Source of the DNA: Bdellovibrionaceae bacterium UBA6776 | GTDB taxonomy: Bacteria > Bdellovibrionota > Bdellovibrionia > Bdellovibrionales > UBA1609 | DNA: 26,153 nt | Assembly (NCBI GenBank): GCA_002453155.1 | Contig: DKGG01000065.1 | Location: 5,360 to 31,512, forward strand | Reading direction: 5' to 3' | Shown here: positions 1-7,561 of the stretch, in pieces | How the letters are laid out: every line of letters starts with the position of its first letter | Numbering within the stretch: the first letter of the stretch is position 1 | Position numbers and translations under genes: made by a program | Notes under the pieces: model-generated | The model's database searches: none | What the model saw: only the letters and a program-made list of their open reading frames with translations | What the model was told of the DNA's origin: nothing

Positions 1-43
1 CGGATTATGATTCCGCTGCTCTAACCAGCTGAGCTACCCCGCC
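1..43 (-). tRNA. tRNA-Met (CAT), partial: 5' half only
   Basis: Read on the minus strand from position 43 the sequence gives a 7-nt acceptor strand GGCGGGG, TA, a D-arm GCTC-AGCTGGTTA-GAGC, and an anticodon arm GCGGA-ATCATAA-TCCG cut by the window edge. The anticodon CAT lies at 7-9. CAT is used by initiator Met, elongator Met and lysidine-modified Ile2 tRNAs. The acceptor and anticodon stems look like elongator tRNA-Met and not the initiator, which lacks a paired first base. The variable, T and 3' acceptor arms are outside the window. Confidence 0.93.
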
Positions 44-63
44 ACGGTATTACAAGAGGCGTC

Positions 64-92
64 AACTTACATATATTGGATCTGGCTGTCAA
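64..92 (-). promoter_or_regulatory. Candidate promoter for the tRNA-Met gene
   Basis: On the minus strand a perfect -35 hexamer TTGACA (87-92) is separated by 17 nt from TAAGTT (64-69), which matches only 3 of 6 positions of the -10 consensus. The predicted start is about 14 nt upstream of the mature tRNA 5' end, a plausible leader length. The -35 and spacing are good; the -10 is weak. Confidence 0.4.
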
Positions 93-96
93 CAAC

Positions 97-125
97 TTGA
101 CCTTCCTCTGGGGGCCGATTTCAAT
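97..125 (+). promoter_or_regulatory. Candidate promoter for the lipoprotein pair
   Basis: TTGACC (97-102), a 17-nt spacer and TTCAAT (120-125, 4/6) sit upstream of the start codon at 163. The predicted transcript start near 132 leaves a roughly 30-nt leader that includes the purine-rich ribosome binding site at 148-160. Confidence 0.35.
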
Positions 126-162
126 GGTAAAAAATGACTTCACCAAAGGGAGGGGGAAGGCC

Positions 163-1398
163 ATGTTAAGGAAGACGACAGCACTTCTAAGTGCACTGTT
201 TTTAATCACTCTTGGAGCGACGGGGTGTGATTCCCAAAGCTCTTTCAATCACCAACTGCAAAACCCAAAGCACCTCATTCAAGATGGGCTGCTCAGTCTG
301 GCGGAAACCACCAATCGCCTGTTTCTGGGCGGAGAGGTGACCGGCTTTGGACGCCTGAAGCGAGATGGCAAAATCGACTTCGCTTTGGTGACCCCAAGTT
401 TGACCCGGATGGACCTGCTCAATTTTGACCTGTCCACTTTGATCAGTCCTCAAATGGACACCATCTCGATCATTGGGAATGACCTGAACATTCCTTCAAA
501 CATCGCGCTTCCCGATCAACGGGAAAACTACTCACTGATCACCATCCGGTTGAACAAACCCAGCTACCGCAGCTTTGTTCACAATCCGGGGACCCACACC
601 TTTTCGGCTCTTCGGGGACAGTTTCCCGTGCGCCAAGTTGTGGATGATTTTCGAAATGACAAATCCATTTTCGAAATCATGAATCACTTTCAGTTCTTGG
701 GCTCTGGTCAAATGGATGTTCAATTGAACACGCCTGTCGAAAACCAAGCTTTTCCTGTGGATCAATTTACCTTTGATCAACAGGTCGAAATTGCAGGTCT
801 TCCTTTAGAGCCAGGAAAGCTTTCCTTCGCAGTCAGTTTGGCGGATCAAAACGGAAAGTTTTCTCCAGTGGATTTGAAAAATCTGAAGCCGGATGCGGTT
901 CAACCTTTGGCCGTGGCGCCTTACGGAAATCGTTTTCTTTTGGGAGCATTGGTGAACGAAGGGGCTGAAGGGGAGCTTCCTCAGTTCGATCAAATGTCTT
1001 TGACTTTGATCCCTATGGAATACAAAGACCAATTGGACTTTTTGCCCTTGGCGAAGAAGCCTGAATTTTTGAGTGAAACCACTTTGCAAATTTATCCGTT
1101 GGAAATGCGCGAAGGTTTGATTCCTCAGTATGTTTATGTGAGTTTTTCTGAAATTCAAACTCATGGAGAGGGAAGCCTAAAGACCGAAGAAAAAACTTTG
1201 ATCTGGGACAACTTCTACAGTGGATTTCCATCCCAAGTTGAAATTCCAAAATTGGATTTCAACAAGGATCCGAATAAAAAATATCAATATGAAGTTCTTT
1301 ATTTGGCAAAAGATCCTCGTTTGGTTCAACGGGCATCCACGACGGCTTTGGATGAAATCACTCACATTTCTCGAAACGTGGTGGTTGTTCAAGAATGA
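163..1398 (+). CDS. Predicted lipoprotein of unknown function
   Basis: This encodes a 411-residue protein. The start at 163 is preferred over in-frame codons at 76 and 124 because it follows a strong purine-rich binding site (GGGAGGGGGAAGG) and puts a lipoprotein signal at the very N-terminus: MLRK, a hydrophobic stretch, then a lipobox ending LGATGC with Cys22 as the lipidated residue. The mature protein has no transmembrane segment and no motif I recognise. It looks beta-rich with few cysteines, so an outer-membrane or periplasmic lipoprotein is likely. Its TGA stop overlaps the ATG of the next lipoprotein gene (ATGA), which indicates translational coupling and perhaps a shared process. The family is not recognised. 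Confidence 0.85.
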   Translation: MLRKTTALLSALFLITLGATGCDSQSSFNHQLQNPKHLIQDGLLSLAETTNRLFLGGEVTGFGRLKRDGKIDFALVTPSLTRMDLLNFDLSTLISPQMDTISIIGNDLNIPSNIALPDQRENYSLITIRLNKPSYRSFVHNPGTHTFSALRGQFPVRQVVDDFRNDKSIFEIMNHFQFLGSGQMDVQLNTPVENQAFPVDQFTFDQQVEIAGLPLEPGKLSFAVSLADQNGKFSPVDLKNLKPDAVQPLAVAPYGNRFLLGALVNEGAEGELPQFDQMSLTLIPMEYKDQLDFLPLAKKPEFLSETTLQIYPLEMREGLIPQYVYVSFSEIQTHGEGSLKTEEKTLIWDNFYSGFPSQVEIPKLDFNKDPNKKYQYEVLYLAKDPRLVQRASTTALDEITHISRNVVVVQE

Positions 1399-1895
1399 AG
1401 ATCTTAAGAGCACTTCTTTTCGCAGTGGTCACGGTTGGAAGTTTAACTTCCTGTGCCCTCTTTCAAGAGCAAAAGCCACCTGAAAGTTACATCGGCCCCC
1501 GAGAAGAGGTTCTCTACGCAGATTTCGAAGAAGTTTGGAGGGCGACGAATATCGCCCTTCAAACCTATCCTTTGCGCTTGAGCAATATGGATGAAGGCTT
1601 GGTCGAAACGGATGAGGTCAAAGGTTACCGCACATGGAGACCTCCTTTTCCAAGGTCAAAGCCTGCGGGAACCACCTATAAAATTTCAATTCGTGTGGTT
1701 CGTGGATCCTCCGGCGAGCGCAAAGCCACAAAGGTCATTATCTTAAAAGACACTCGGGTTCAGAGGGATTTCTTTTCCAATGCGAAACAGGTGCCCAGTG
1801 ATGGTTTGGAAGAAAAGGCCCTTCTTTATCGAATCAAACGGGAGATCCAAATCGAAAGGGCCCTCAATCAGGCTCAGAAAAATATGAACGGTTAA
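1395..1895 (+). CDS. Predicted small lipoprotein, weakly BamC-like
   Basis: This encodes a 166-residue lipoprotein: MKILR, a hydrophobic core, then lipobox SLTSC with Cys20 lipidated. A stretch at about residues 45-80 (VWRATNIALQTYPLR, then an acidic turn and EVKGYRTW) resembles a pattern in BamC/NlpB-type and related envelope lipoproteins, where a helix with a V/W-x-A motif is followed by strands. This is only a resemblance and I would not assign BamC. The C-terminal 30 residues are strongly charged and helical. It is coupled to the preceding lipoprotein gene by a 4-base ATGA overlap. A 16-bp gap separates its stop from the stop of the convergent minus-strand gene. Confidence 0.8.
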   Translation: MKILRALLFAVVTVGSLTSCALFQEQKPPESYIGPREEVLYADFEEVWRATNIALQTYPLRLSNMDEGLVETDEVKGYRTWRPPFPRSKPAGTTYKISIRVVRGSSGERKATKVIILKDTRVQRDFFSNAKQVPSDGLEEKALLYRIKREIQIERALNQAQKNMNG

Positions 1896-1911
1896 TCCGC
1901 CGTCTTAAGAC

Positions 1912-2250
1912 CTAGCGAACAAAACATTGAGTTTGGCAGCGGAAAGAATTTCTTAAACAGCGTCTTTCGGCGCGAGAAAACACACGGCCAAAGTCATATC
2001 CAGATGCGCGAAAGCGCTGACCACGGGCGTTTCGTGAAATGCACACATACATGGCGTTTCCACCAGTTCCCACACCCACTTCCACCTTGGCAGGCTTTAA
2101 CAGGACCTCATCGTCTCCCATGTAGCCTTGAGCCGCTCTTTGATCCAAATGGTCTTCAATGGACTGAACATCCTGTGCGCTTAAGTTTTCGGCCAATGCG
2201 GGCGCTCCGCAAATCCCCAAAGTCATCAATGCAATTGCGATTTTTTTCAT
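1912..2250 (-). CDS. Small secreted protein with four mature cysteines, unknown function
   Basis: This encodes a 112-residue precursor. The start at 2250 is chosen because it gives a classic signal peptide (MKKIAIALMTLG...APALA, probably cut before ENLS) and follows AAGGAAGGG at suitable spacing. An upstream in-frame start at 2343 would bury the signal peptide. The mature protein, about 92 residues, has an acidic N-terminal half with a Gly/Val-rich stretch and a basic C-terminal half containing four Cys (VCIS, RRCL, FRCQ, QCFVR). Two disulfides in the periplasm or outside are plausible. I recognise no family. It is divergent from the iron-uptake operon across roughly 200 bp. Confidence 0.75.
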   Translation of the reverse strand: MKKIAIALMTLGICGAPALAENLSAQDVQSIEDHLDQRAAQGYMGDDEVLLKPAKVEVGVGTGGNAMYVCISRNARGQRFRASGYDFGRVFSRAERRCLRNSFRCQTQCFVR

Positions 2251-2351
2251 TTTTGATCCCTTCCTTTGTTGGTTGAAGGCCTGAGAGAACGGTTTGGAGG
2301 TGGAAGAGTCAAATTGGAACTGGCATTTGCATTTCACTTTCAACTCTCTTT

Positions 2352-2371
2352 CAGGTGATTTGTTTCACCTG
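2352..2371. promoter_or_regulatory. Candidate operator: CAGGTGA-N6-TCACCTG
   Basis: A perfect 7-bp inverted repeat with a 6-nt centre lies in the divergent intergenic region between the small secreted protein gene (starts 2250, minus) and the iron-uptake operon (starts 2448, plus). The 20-bp length and symmetry suit a dimeric transcription factor. It does not resemble a canonical Fur box (GATAATGATAATCATTATC). Confidence 0.35.
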
Positions 2372-2447
2372 GAATTTCTGGTGCTTCTTCTAAGTTCTTG
2401 ATATCGAAAGGTTAAACGTTTCAACAATGATTCAGAGGAGGAAGCCC

Positions 2448-3443
2448 TTGAAAGCCTTATTTCAAATTTGTTTAGTTATTTCCACAGTCTTTTCGCTCAG
2501 CGCCCAAGCGGACTTGGTGGTTTATACCGATAGAAATCCCGCTCAATTTGCCACAGCCGTGGAGGAATTCGAAAAGCTGACTGGAGAAAAAGCCGTTCTG
2601 GTTATGATGTCCAACTACAAGGCCATTGTGGACCGACTTCAAATGGAAAAAGATCTTACCCACGCAGATATGGTGATCATAAAAGATTTGATTTACTTCA
2701 AGGACTTAAAAAACAAGGGGCTGTTGCAAGGGTTTGAAGAAACTTCTGTGTTGAAAACAGTTCCATCCTTTATGAGAGGAATGAACAATGAATGGGTGGC
2801 TCTTTCAATGAGAGCTCGCACCTTTGTTTACAACCCCACCTTTCTTTCTCGCTCTGACTTGAGCTCTTATGACGATTTGGCAGATCCCAAGTGGGAAGGA
2901 CTGTTGTGCCTTAGAACCAGTAACTCTTCTTACAACTTTGCATTGGTGTCTGGATTCATCGAGCACTACGGATTGGAAAAGACCAAATCAATTCTCGAGG
3001 GATGGATGGCCAATCTGGCTCAGGAGGTTTTTCCCAATGACACATCTATCATTCAGGCCATTGCGGAAGGAAAGTGTGCAGTGGGTATTGTGAACCACTA
3101 CTATTACGCAGGGATGAAAGACCGGGACCCCAGTCTTCCCGTGGAGATTGCATTTGCCAATCAAGGTCAAGGTGGAGTTTTCACCAACGGCACAGCGGCG
3201 GCGCTGTTAAAAACAGCAGACAATAAGGCTCTGGCTCAGAAATTTGTCGAAGTGATGCTTTCGGAAAGAAATCAATTGGCAATATCTGCCGCACACTTTG
3301 ATTTCCCCGCCGTGGAAGGCCTCCAGCCGAACACCTTGATCAAAGAGTGGGGGGCTTTTGAAAGAAATCCTCTCTCCTGGGATGTTTTTGCGGATCACCT
3401 TTCGGAAGCGAAATCGCTTTTCGAAGAAGTGGGATACAACTGA
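2448..3443 (+). CDS. Fe(III)-type ABC transporter substrate-binding protein (FbpA/FutA/IdiA family)
   Basis: This encodes a 331-residue periplasmic binding protein. A TTG start at 2448 is preferred over the ATG at 2427 because a strong AGGAGGA site (2436-2442) lies between them, six bases before TTG. The protein then opens with a clean signal peptide cut after AQA (residue 21). The mature start DLVVYTDRNP matches the family's first strand and iron-ligand Tyr region. A RARTFVYNP segment (122-130) and the tyrosine cluster NHYYYAGM (216-223) match the family's characteristic Fe(III)-binding Tyr pair. These proteins carry iron through the periplasm to an inner-membrane permease, but no permease or ATPase gene is in the window. 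It is first in a five-gene operon, and its TGA overlaps the next ATG by one base. Confidence 0.88.
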   Translation: MKALFQICLVISTVFSLSAQADLVVYTDRNPAQFATAVEEFEKLTGEKAVLVMMSNYKAIVDRLQMEKDLTHADMVIIKDLIYFKDLKNKGLLQGFEETSVLKTVPSFMRGMNNEWVALSMRARTFVYNPTFLSRSDLSSYDDLADPKWEGLLCLRTSNSSYNFALVSGFIEHYGLEKTKSILEGWMANLAQEVFPNDTSIIQAIAEGKCAVGIVNHYYYAGMKDRDPSLPVEIAFANQGQGGVFTNGTAAALLKTADNKALAQKFVEVMLSERNQLAISAAHFDFPAVEGLQPNTLIKEWGAFERNPLSWDVFADHLSEAKSLFEEVGYN

Positions 3444-4060
3444 TGACAGGAGCGTTAATTTGGAGGTGGTCCGAAGGGTCCACCTCCATGTTGATTTCTG
3501 TTTTAACTCATGGAGCCCTGTTGGGCCTTTTGATGCTTTCGGCAACTCAGGTTCCACAAGAAATGGTCGAAATTCATCTGATGGAGTTTCCCTCTGAAAA
3601 AGTGGGATCTGAAGCAGAATCCCCTGTGACAGCTCCTAGGGTTCAGTCCTCGCGGGAAGATGCGGTCTCGCCAATGATGGAAAGCGACCCATTGGCAGTG
3701 AAATCACAAGAGAAATCTCAAGAAGTCGTCGGTGAAAAGCGCCAGGCTTCGGGGGGATCTACGGGTGAAGTGGTGGCTAGAAATTCTTATCAAAGTCATC
3801 TGATGCAACTTTTGAATGCGAAAAAATTCTACCCTCCCATGGCTAAGAAATTGCGCCAGCAAGGAGTGGTGATGGTCAGATTTCGAATCTCAAAGGACGG
3901 TCATGTTCTTGAAGCACGGGTGATTGGACCCTCTCCTTTTCCAACCCTCAATGAGTCCGCCAAATCCTTGGTCCAAAGTTTAAAAGCCATCAAACCTTTT
4001 CCGAAGGACGTTCAGGCCAACACTTGGCTTTTCGACGTTCCCGTAAAATATCAAATGTGA
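3443..4060 (+). CDS. TonB family energy-transducing protein
   Basis: This encodes 205 residues. An N-terminal membrane anchor (about 14-35) contains S19-VLT-H23, matching the SxxxH motif that TonB uses to interact with ExbB/ExbD. A linker of about 75 residues follows, rich in Ser/Glu/Lys and short on the usual Pro-Lys repeats. The C-terminal TonB domain (about 112-205) has the YPPMAKKLRQQGVV and VRFRISKDGHV signatures and ends in a strand of the form W-x-F-x-V-P-V-x-Y. TonB transmits the proton motive force to outer-membrane receptors. The gene overlaps the preceding stop by one base and shares the operon with a TonB-dependent receptor, so it probably serves that receptor. No exbB or exbD is present here. 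Confidence 0.9.
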   Translation: MTGALIWRWSEGSTSMLISVLTHGALLGLLMLSATQVPQEMVEIHLMEFPSEKVGSEAESPVTAPRVQSSREDAVSPMMESDPLAVKSQEKSQEVVGEKRQASGGSTGEVVARNSYQSHLMQLLNAKKFYPPMAKKLRQQGVVMVRFRISKDGHVLEARVIGPSPFPTLNESAKSLVQSLKAIKPFPKDVQANTWLFDVPVKYQM

Positions 4061-4070
4061 GGTTTAAAAG

Positions 4071-5348
4071 TTGAAGAACTTAATCTTTATTCTATCCCTA
4101 TTGTTTTTGAGTGCAGGCTGTTCTGATTTTTTCAATCCCACCATCGTGGAAGAGGTCAAAGGGCCAAGCAGCGACTTGCCCAATCCTTTTGAAAAGGAAA
4201 CCGGTGAGGGATCGAACCCCTTCCCAAAAGATTTTGATCCCAACGCAGGAACTTTTTCCGAAGCAAAAATGTTGGCCAACATTGGATTGAACGTGATTTT
4301 TCCCGAGGCACGAAACTTCCGTGTGGAAGTGGAAGCTCTGAAGTTGCGCCTCTCGGAATACTGTCAGGACCTTCAATCCATGGAGCCTTTGAAGACTCAA
4401 TGGAAGAATGCCATGAAGGCATACCACAAATTGGCTGCGATTCCGGTTGGACCGTTGGCCGAGAATGATCGATTGGCCATGGCTTATCTTTATTCTTGGC
4501 CTTCAGCAAACAGCTGCGGTGTGGACGTCCAAGTGGAGAAAATGTCTCGAATTGGAAAAATAGAAGGGGAGCTGATTGTTAGCGTGAAAGGCCTTGATGC
4601 CTTAGAGTATTTGATTTTTGAGGATCAACTTCAGTCCACCTGCAACTTGAACAGTCCGTTGTTTCGAAAGGTAAAGGATTGGGTGGAAAGACCAGAATCA
4701 GAGAAGAGAAAAGATCGTTGTGCTTTTTCAAAGCACTTGATGTCTGAGATTGAAAGCATCGCAAATTGGCTTGAATCTTCATGGGATCCGCAAAAGCGAA
4801 ACTTCAGCAAAGAGCTTTACGAGGGCAAAGGTTTTTCTTCGGTGCATGAGGCGGTCAATGCCGTCAGTGATGCCATGTTTGCCATTGAAGAGGTTAAGGA
4901 TGAGCGCCTTGGGGTTCCTCTGGGTCTGCACTCAGATTGTACGGCAGACCAATGTCCAGAGCGGGTGGAACATCCTTGGTCTCAATCTGAGTGGACTGCT
5001 ATTGAACAAAGAGTGCTTGGCTTTGAGGCCGTTTATTTTGGCGGGTATGATAAGGTTTCCAAGCATTTCGGGTTTGATGACTTTTTGAACAGCTCAGGTC
5101 ATGGGGCGGTGGCTTCGAGCCTCAAAGAGAAGTTTTTGGCGGTCGAGGCGCTTTTGAAAGATGCGAAAGCACAAGGACCGTTGACCGCTCAAGTTCAAGC
5201 ATCCAGCGGTTGTGGAAGCCAAGGGTCTCCTGAAAAATTATGTCAGCTCTTTTGGGCGGTGAAGAACCTCTCCTCGAGTCTCAAGTTGGACCTTCTTAGC
5301 GCTTTGTCTTTGAAAGCTCCTCCGGTGTATCAAGGAGACAATGACTGA
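4071..5348 (+). CDS. Imelysin-like (M75 family) lipoprotein, iron-regulated type
   Basis: This encodes a 425-residue lipoprotein starting with TTG at 4071, eight bases after a TGAGG site. The signal MKNLIFILSLLFLSAGC gives Cys17 as the lipidated residue. An acidic, proline-containing linker precedes a helical domain matching the imelysin/insulin-cleaving-protease-like fold (W-x-x-A-x-x-A-Y-H near 111-120, S-W-P near 142-144). The position of the family's GxHxxE motif is occupied by G174-LDAL-E179, so the His is Asp and metallopeptidase activity is unlikely. Non-peptidase imelysins (IrpA, EfeM-like) bind or help import iron. It lies 10 bp after tonB and overlaps the receptor gene by one base. 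Confidence 0.82.
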   Translation: MKNLIFILSLLFLSAGCSDFFNPTIVEEVKGPSSDLPNPFEKETGEGSNPFPKDFDPNAGTFSEAKMLANIGLNVIFPEARNFRVEVEALKLRLSEYCQDLQSMEPLKTQWKNAMKAYHKLAAIPVGPLAENDRLAMAYLYSWPSANSCGVDVQVEKMSRIGKIEGELIVSVKGLDALEYLIFEDQLQSTCNLNSPLFRKVKDWVERPESEKRKDRCAFSKHLMSEIESIANWLESSWDPQKRNFSKELYEGKGFSSVHEAVNAVSDAMFAIEEVKDERLGVPLGLHSDCTADQCPERVEHPWSQSEWTAIEQRVLGFEAVYFGGYDKVSKHFGFDDFLNSSGHGAVASSLKEKFLAVEALLKDAKAQGPLTAQVQASSGCGSQGSPEKLCQLFWAVKNLSSSLKLDLLSALSLKAPPVYQGDND

Positions 5349-7561
5349 TGGGTGTGAACTTTTTAAAAGCCCTTTTGCTGGGAGTATTTTGTCTTCCCGG
5401 GGTCGGTCTTGCCCAAGCGTTGGATCAAAATTCCAATGAAGAAGCCACTTTGCTGCCTACCGTTCGAATTTTTGGATCAGACCGTTCGGTGGTGACGGAG
5501 TCCATGACTCCAGGAGTGATCTCAAAAGAAGTGCTAAAGACTCAGCAAATTACAGATGTAAACCGCGCATTGAAGCAATCCGCTGGGGTTTATGTCCGCG
5601 AAGAAGAAGGGCAGGGACTGCGCGCAAACATCGGTCTTCGTGGAACCAACCCAGACCGCTCGAAAAAAGTCACGCTTCTTGAAGATGGAATTCTTATCGG
5701 GCCCGCGCCTTACTCTGCACCGGCAGCCTATTACACTCCGTTGATGAATCACGTGGAGCGGCTGGAAGTTTTTAAAGGTTTCAAAGCTACGGGCATTGGT
5801 CCCAATTCCATCGGGGGAGCCATTGATTATATCACTCTTGGACTGGAGGGTGAGGACTCCACCGATGTGCAAAGCACCTTCGGAAGTTTTGGAACCTGGA
5901 ACACCATTCTGACCCATTCGGAAAAAACCTCCTTCGGCGGATTTTTAATCAACGGATCTTTTTTAAAAAGTGAGGGATTTAAAAAGCTCGATGGGGGAGG
6001 GAGTACCGGATTTGACAAGGCCGATCTTCTGACCAAACTTCGATGGGATTTGCCATCTCCTGACGGTCGCTATCAGGGACTTGAGTTTCGCTTCTTCTTT
6101 ACCAATGAAGATTCTAAAGAAACCTATTTGGGACTGACTCGATCAGATTTCAACCGCAGTCCTTACCGGCGTTATGCCGCTTCTCAGTTGGACGAAATGA
6201 AGTGGGATCATCGGCAATTTCAAATCCGTCATGAATTTCAACCCACCGTGACCAGCTTGATTCAAACAGATCTTTATCATCACGAGTTTCATCGCACGTG
6301 GTACCGCTTGGACCGTTTTCGAGACGGTACGGCTCTTTATGGTCTTTTGAAAGATCCCACCTCAGGAGCTGCAAATTCTAACCGTTACTCCATTTTGAAA
6401 GGAGAGTTGAACTCTTCGGATCTTGGTGGAACAGATTATCAATTGGTGATGGCGCGAAATGATCGGGATTATTTTTCCCAAGGCATTCAGTCCAAGTGGA
6501 CGGGAAGTTTTTCTTCGGGTGCGGTTCAATCTTCGCCTTGGGCAGGAGTTCGTTACCACCGGGATCAAATCAAAAGAAATCATACGGCAGATTATTATGA
6601 GATGAGCAATGGCTCCATGGTCAGAACTTCAGATTCTACTCAGCAAGACAGTTTCAATCGTGAAAGTGCAGATGCCTGGACCTTAACGGCAGGATCTGAT
6701 TTGAAGTGGCGGGGCTTTGTTCTAACTCCGGTCTTTCGTTATGAGAGCATTGATTTCCGGTTGGACAACAGTTTGGATGTTTCCAAAAACAACACGCGCC
6801 GATCCGAAGTTTTTCTTCCAGGGGCGTCCTTGCTTTACGAATGGACTTCTTCGATGTCCACGCGCTTCAGTTACAACGAGGCCGCCACCATTTCGGGATT
6901 GAGTGCGGACGGTTCTGAAGTCAAAGAAGAGGCTAAAAACTTCGAATTGGAGTTGAAGTTTATCCAGCCTGAAAAATTCTTTGAAGTTCAAGTGACAGGA
7001 TTTCAGATGAAGTACGATCACCTCACTGGAACTTGCACCATTTCTTCGGGCTGTTCGCCATCCAATGTGGGTGAAGCCTTTCAAGGGGGAAGTGCTCGTG
7101 TTCAAGGAGTGGAAGGAGAAATGGCCAAAGGGTTTGCATGGGGAGAAGTGTTTGTTCCTCTTCGCTTTACAATGACTTATCTGGACGCTAAATTCACTTC
7201 AGCTTTTACTTCCACGTCCACCGAGTGGGGAAGTTCAATCTCTGAAGGGGATCCTTTGCCTTACATTCCCGAATTCCAATACTCTTTCAGCTTTGGAACA
7301 GAGTGGAAGAAGTGGACTCAAGAGCTGACCTTTGTGTACCAGTCCAGGGTTTTTGATCAAAGTGATCCGACGGATCGAGAAGAGATTCAAGGTTTTGGGA
7401 TTGTGGATTGGTCGGGGAAGTACCAATGGAACTCGAACTTTTCGATGATTGCTAAAATTGACAATGTGTTGTCCCGGGAATATGCGGTCGCGGCCAGGCC
7501 CTTTGGTTTTCGCTCTGGAAAACCACAAAGCTTTCAAGTCGGGGCTCGATATGAATTTTGA
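5348..7561 (+). CDS. TonB-dependent outer-membrane receptor, FecA-like (iron/siderophore)
   Basis: This encodes 737 residues starting from an ATG that overlaps the imelysin stop and follows AAGGAG. It has a signal peptide (about 1-24), a putative TonB box region near LLPTVRIFG (about 35-44), a plug domain (about 45-165) with the hallmark segments RALKQSAGVYVRE, NIGLRGTNPDRS, LLEDGILIGPAPY, VERLEVFKGF and SIGGAIDY, then a beta-barrel ending in aromatic Phe (ARYEF). Length and motifs match ferric-citrate/siderophore-type receptors. The ligand cannot be decided from sequence. Context with an Fe(III)-binding protein, TonB and imelysin makes a ferric complex the best guess. The stop overlaps the hydroxylase start by 11 bases. 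Confidence 0.93.
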   Translation: MGVNFLKALLLGVFCLPGVGLAQALDQNSNEEATLLPTVRIFGSDRSVVTESMTPGVISKEVLKTQQITDVNRALKQSAGVYVREEEGQGLRANIGLRGTNPDRSKKVTLLEDGILIGPAPYSAPAAYYTPLMNHVERLEVFKGFKATGIGPNSIGGAIDYITLGLEGEDSTDVQSTFGSFGTWNTILTHSEKTSFGGFLINGSFLKSEGFKKLDGGGSTGFDKADLLTKLRWDLPSPDGRYQGLEFRFFFTNEDSKETYLGLTRSDFNRSPYRRYAASQLDEMKWDHRQFQIRHEFQPTVTSLIQTDLYHHEFHRTWYRLDRFRDGTALYGLLKDPTSGAANSNRYSILKGELNSSDLGGTDYQLVMARNDRDYFSQGIQSKWTGSFSSGAVQSSPWAGVRYHRDQIKRNHTADYYEMSNGSMVRTSDSTQQDSFNRESADAWTLTAGSDLKWRGFVLTPVFRYESIDFRLDNSLDVSKNNTRRSEVFLPGASLLYEWTSSMSTRFSYNEAATISGLSADGSEVKEEAKNFELELKFIQPEKFFEVQVTGFQMKYDHLTGTCTISSGCSPSNVGEAFQGGSARVQGVEGEMAKGFAWGEVFVPLRFTMTYLDAKFTSAFTSTSTEWGSSISEGDPLPYIPEFQYSFSFGTEWKKWTQELTFVYQSRVFDQSDPTDREEIQGFGIVDWSGKYQWNSNFSMIAKIDNVLSREYAVAARPFGFRSGKPQSFQVGARYEF

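Noticed and set aside
2251..2343. Longer N-terminus for the small secreted protein
   Set aside because: It would place about 31 residues before a textbook signal peptide and ignore the well-spaced AAGGAAGGG site.
7449..7550. Extended N-terminus of the hydroxylase
   Set aside because: These codons lie inside the receptor gene in a second frame. The ATG at 7551 gives a family-like N-terminus.
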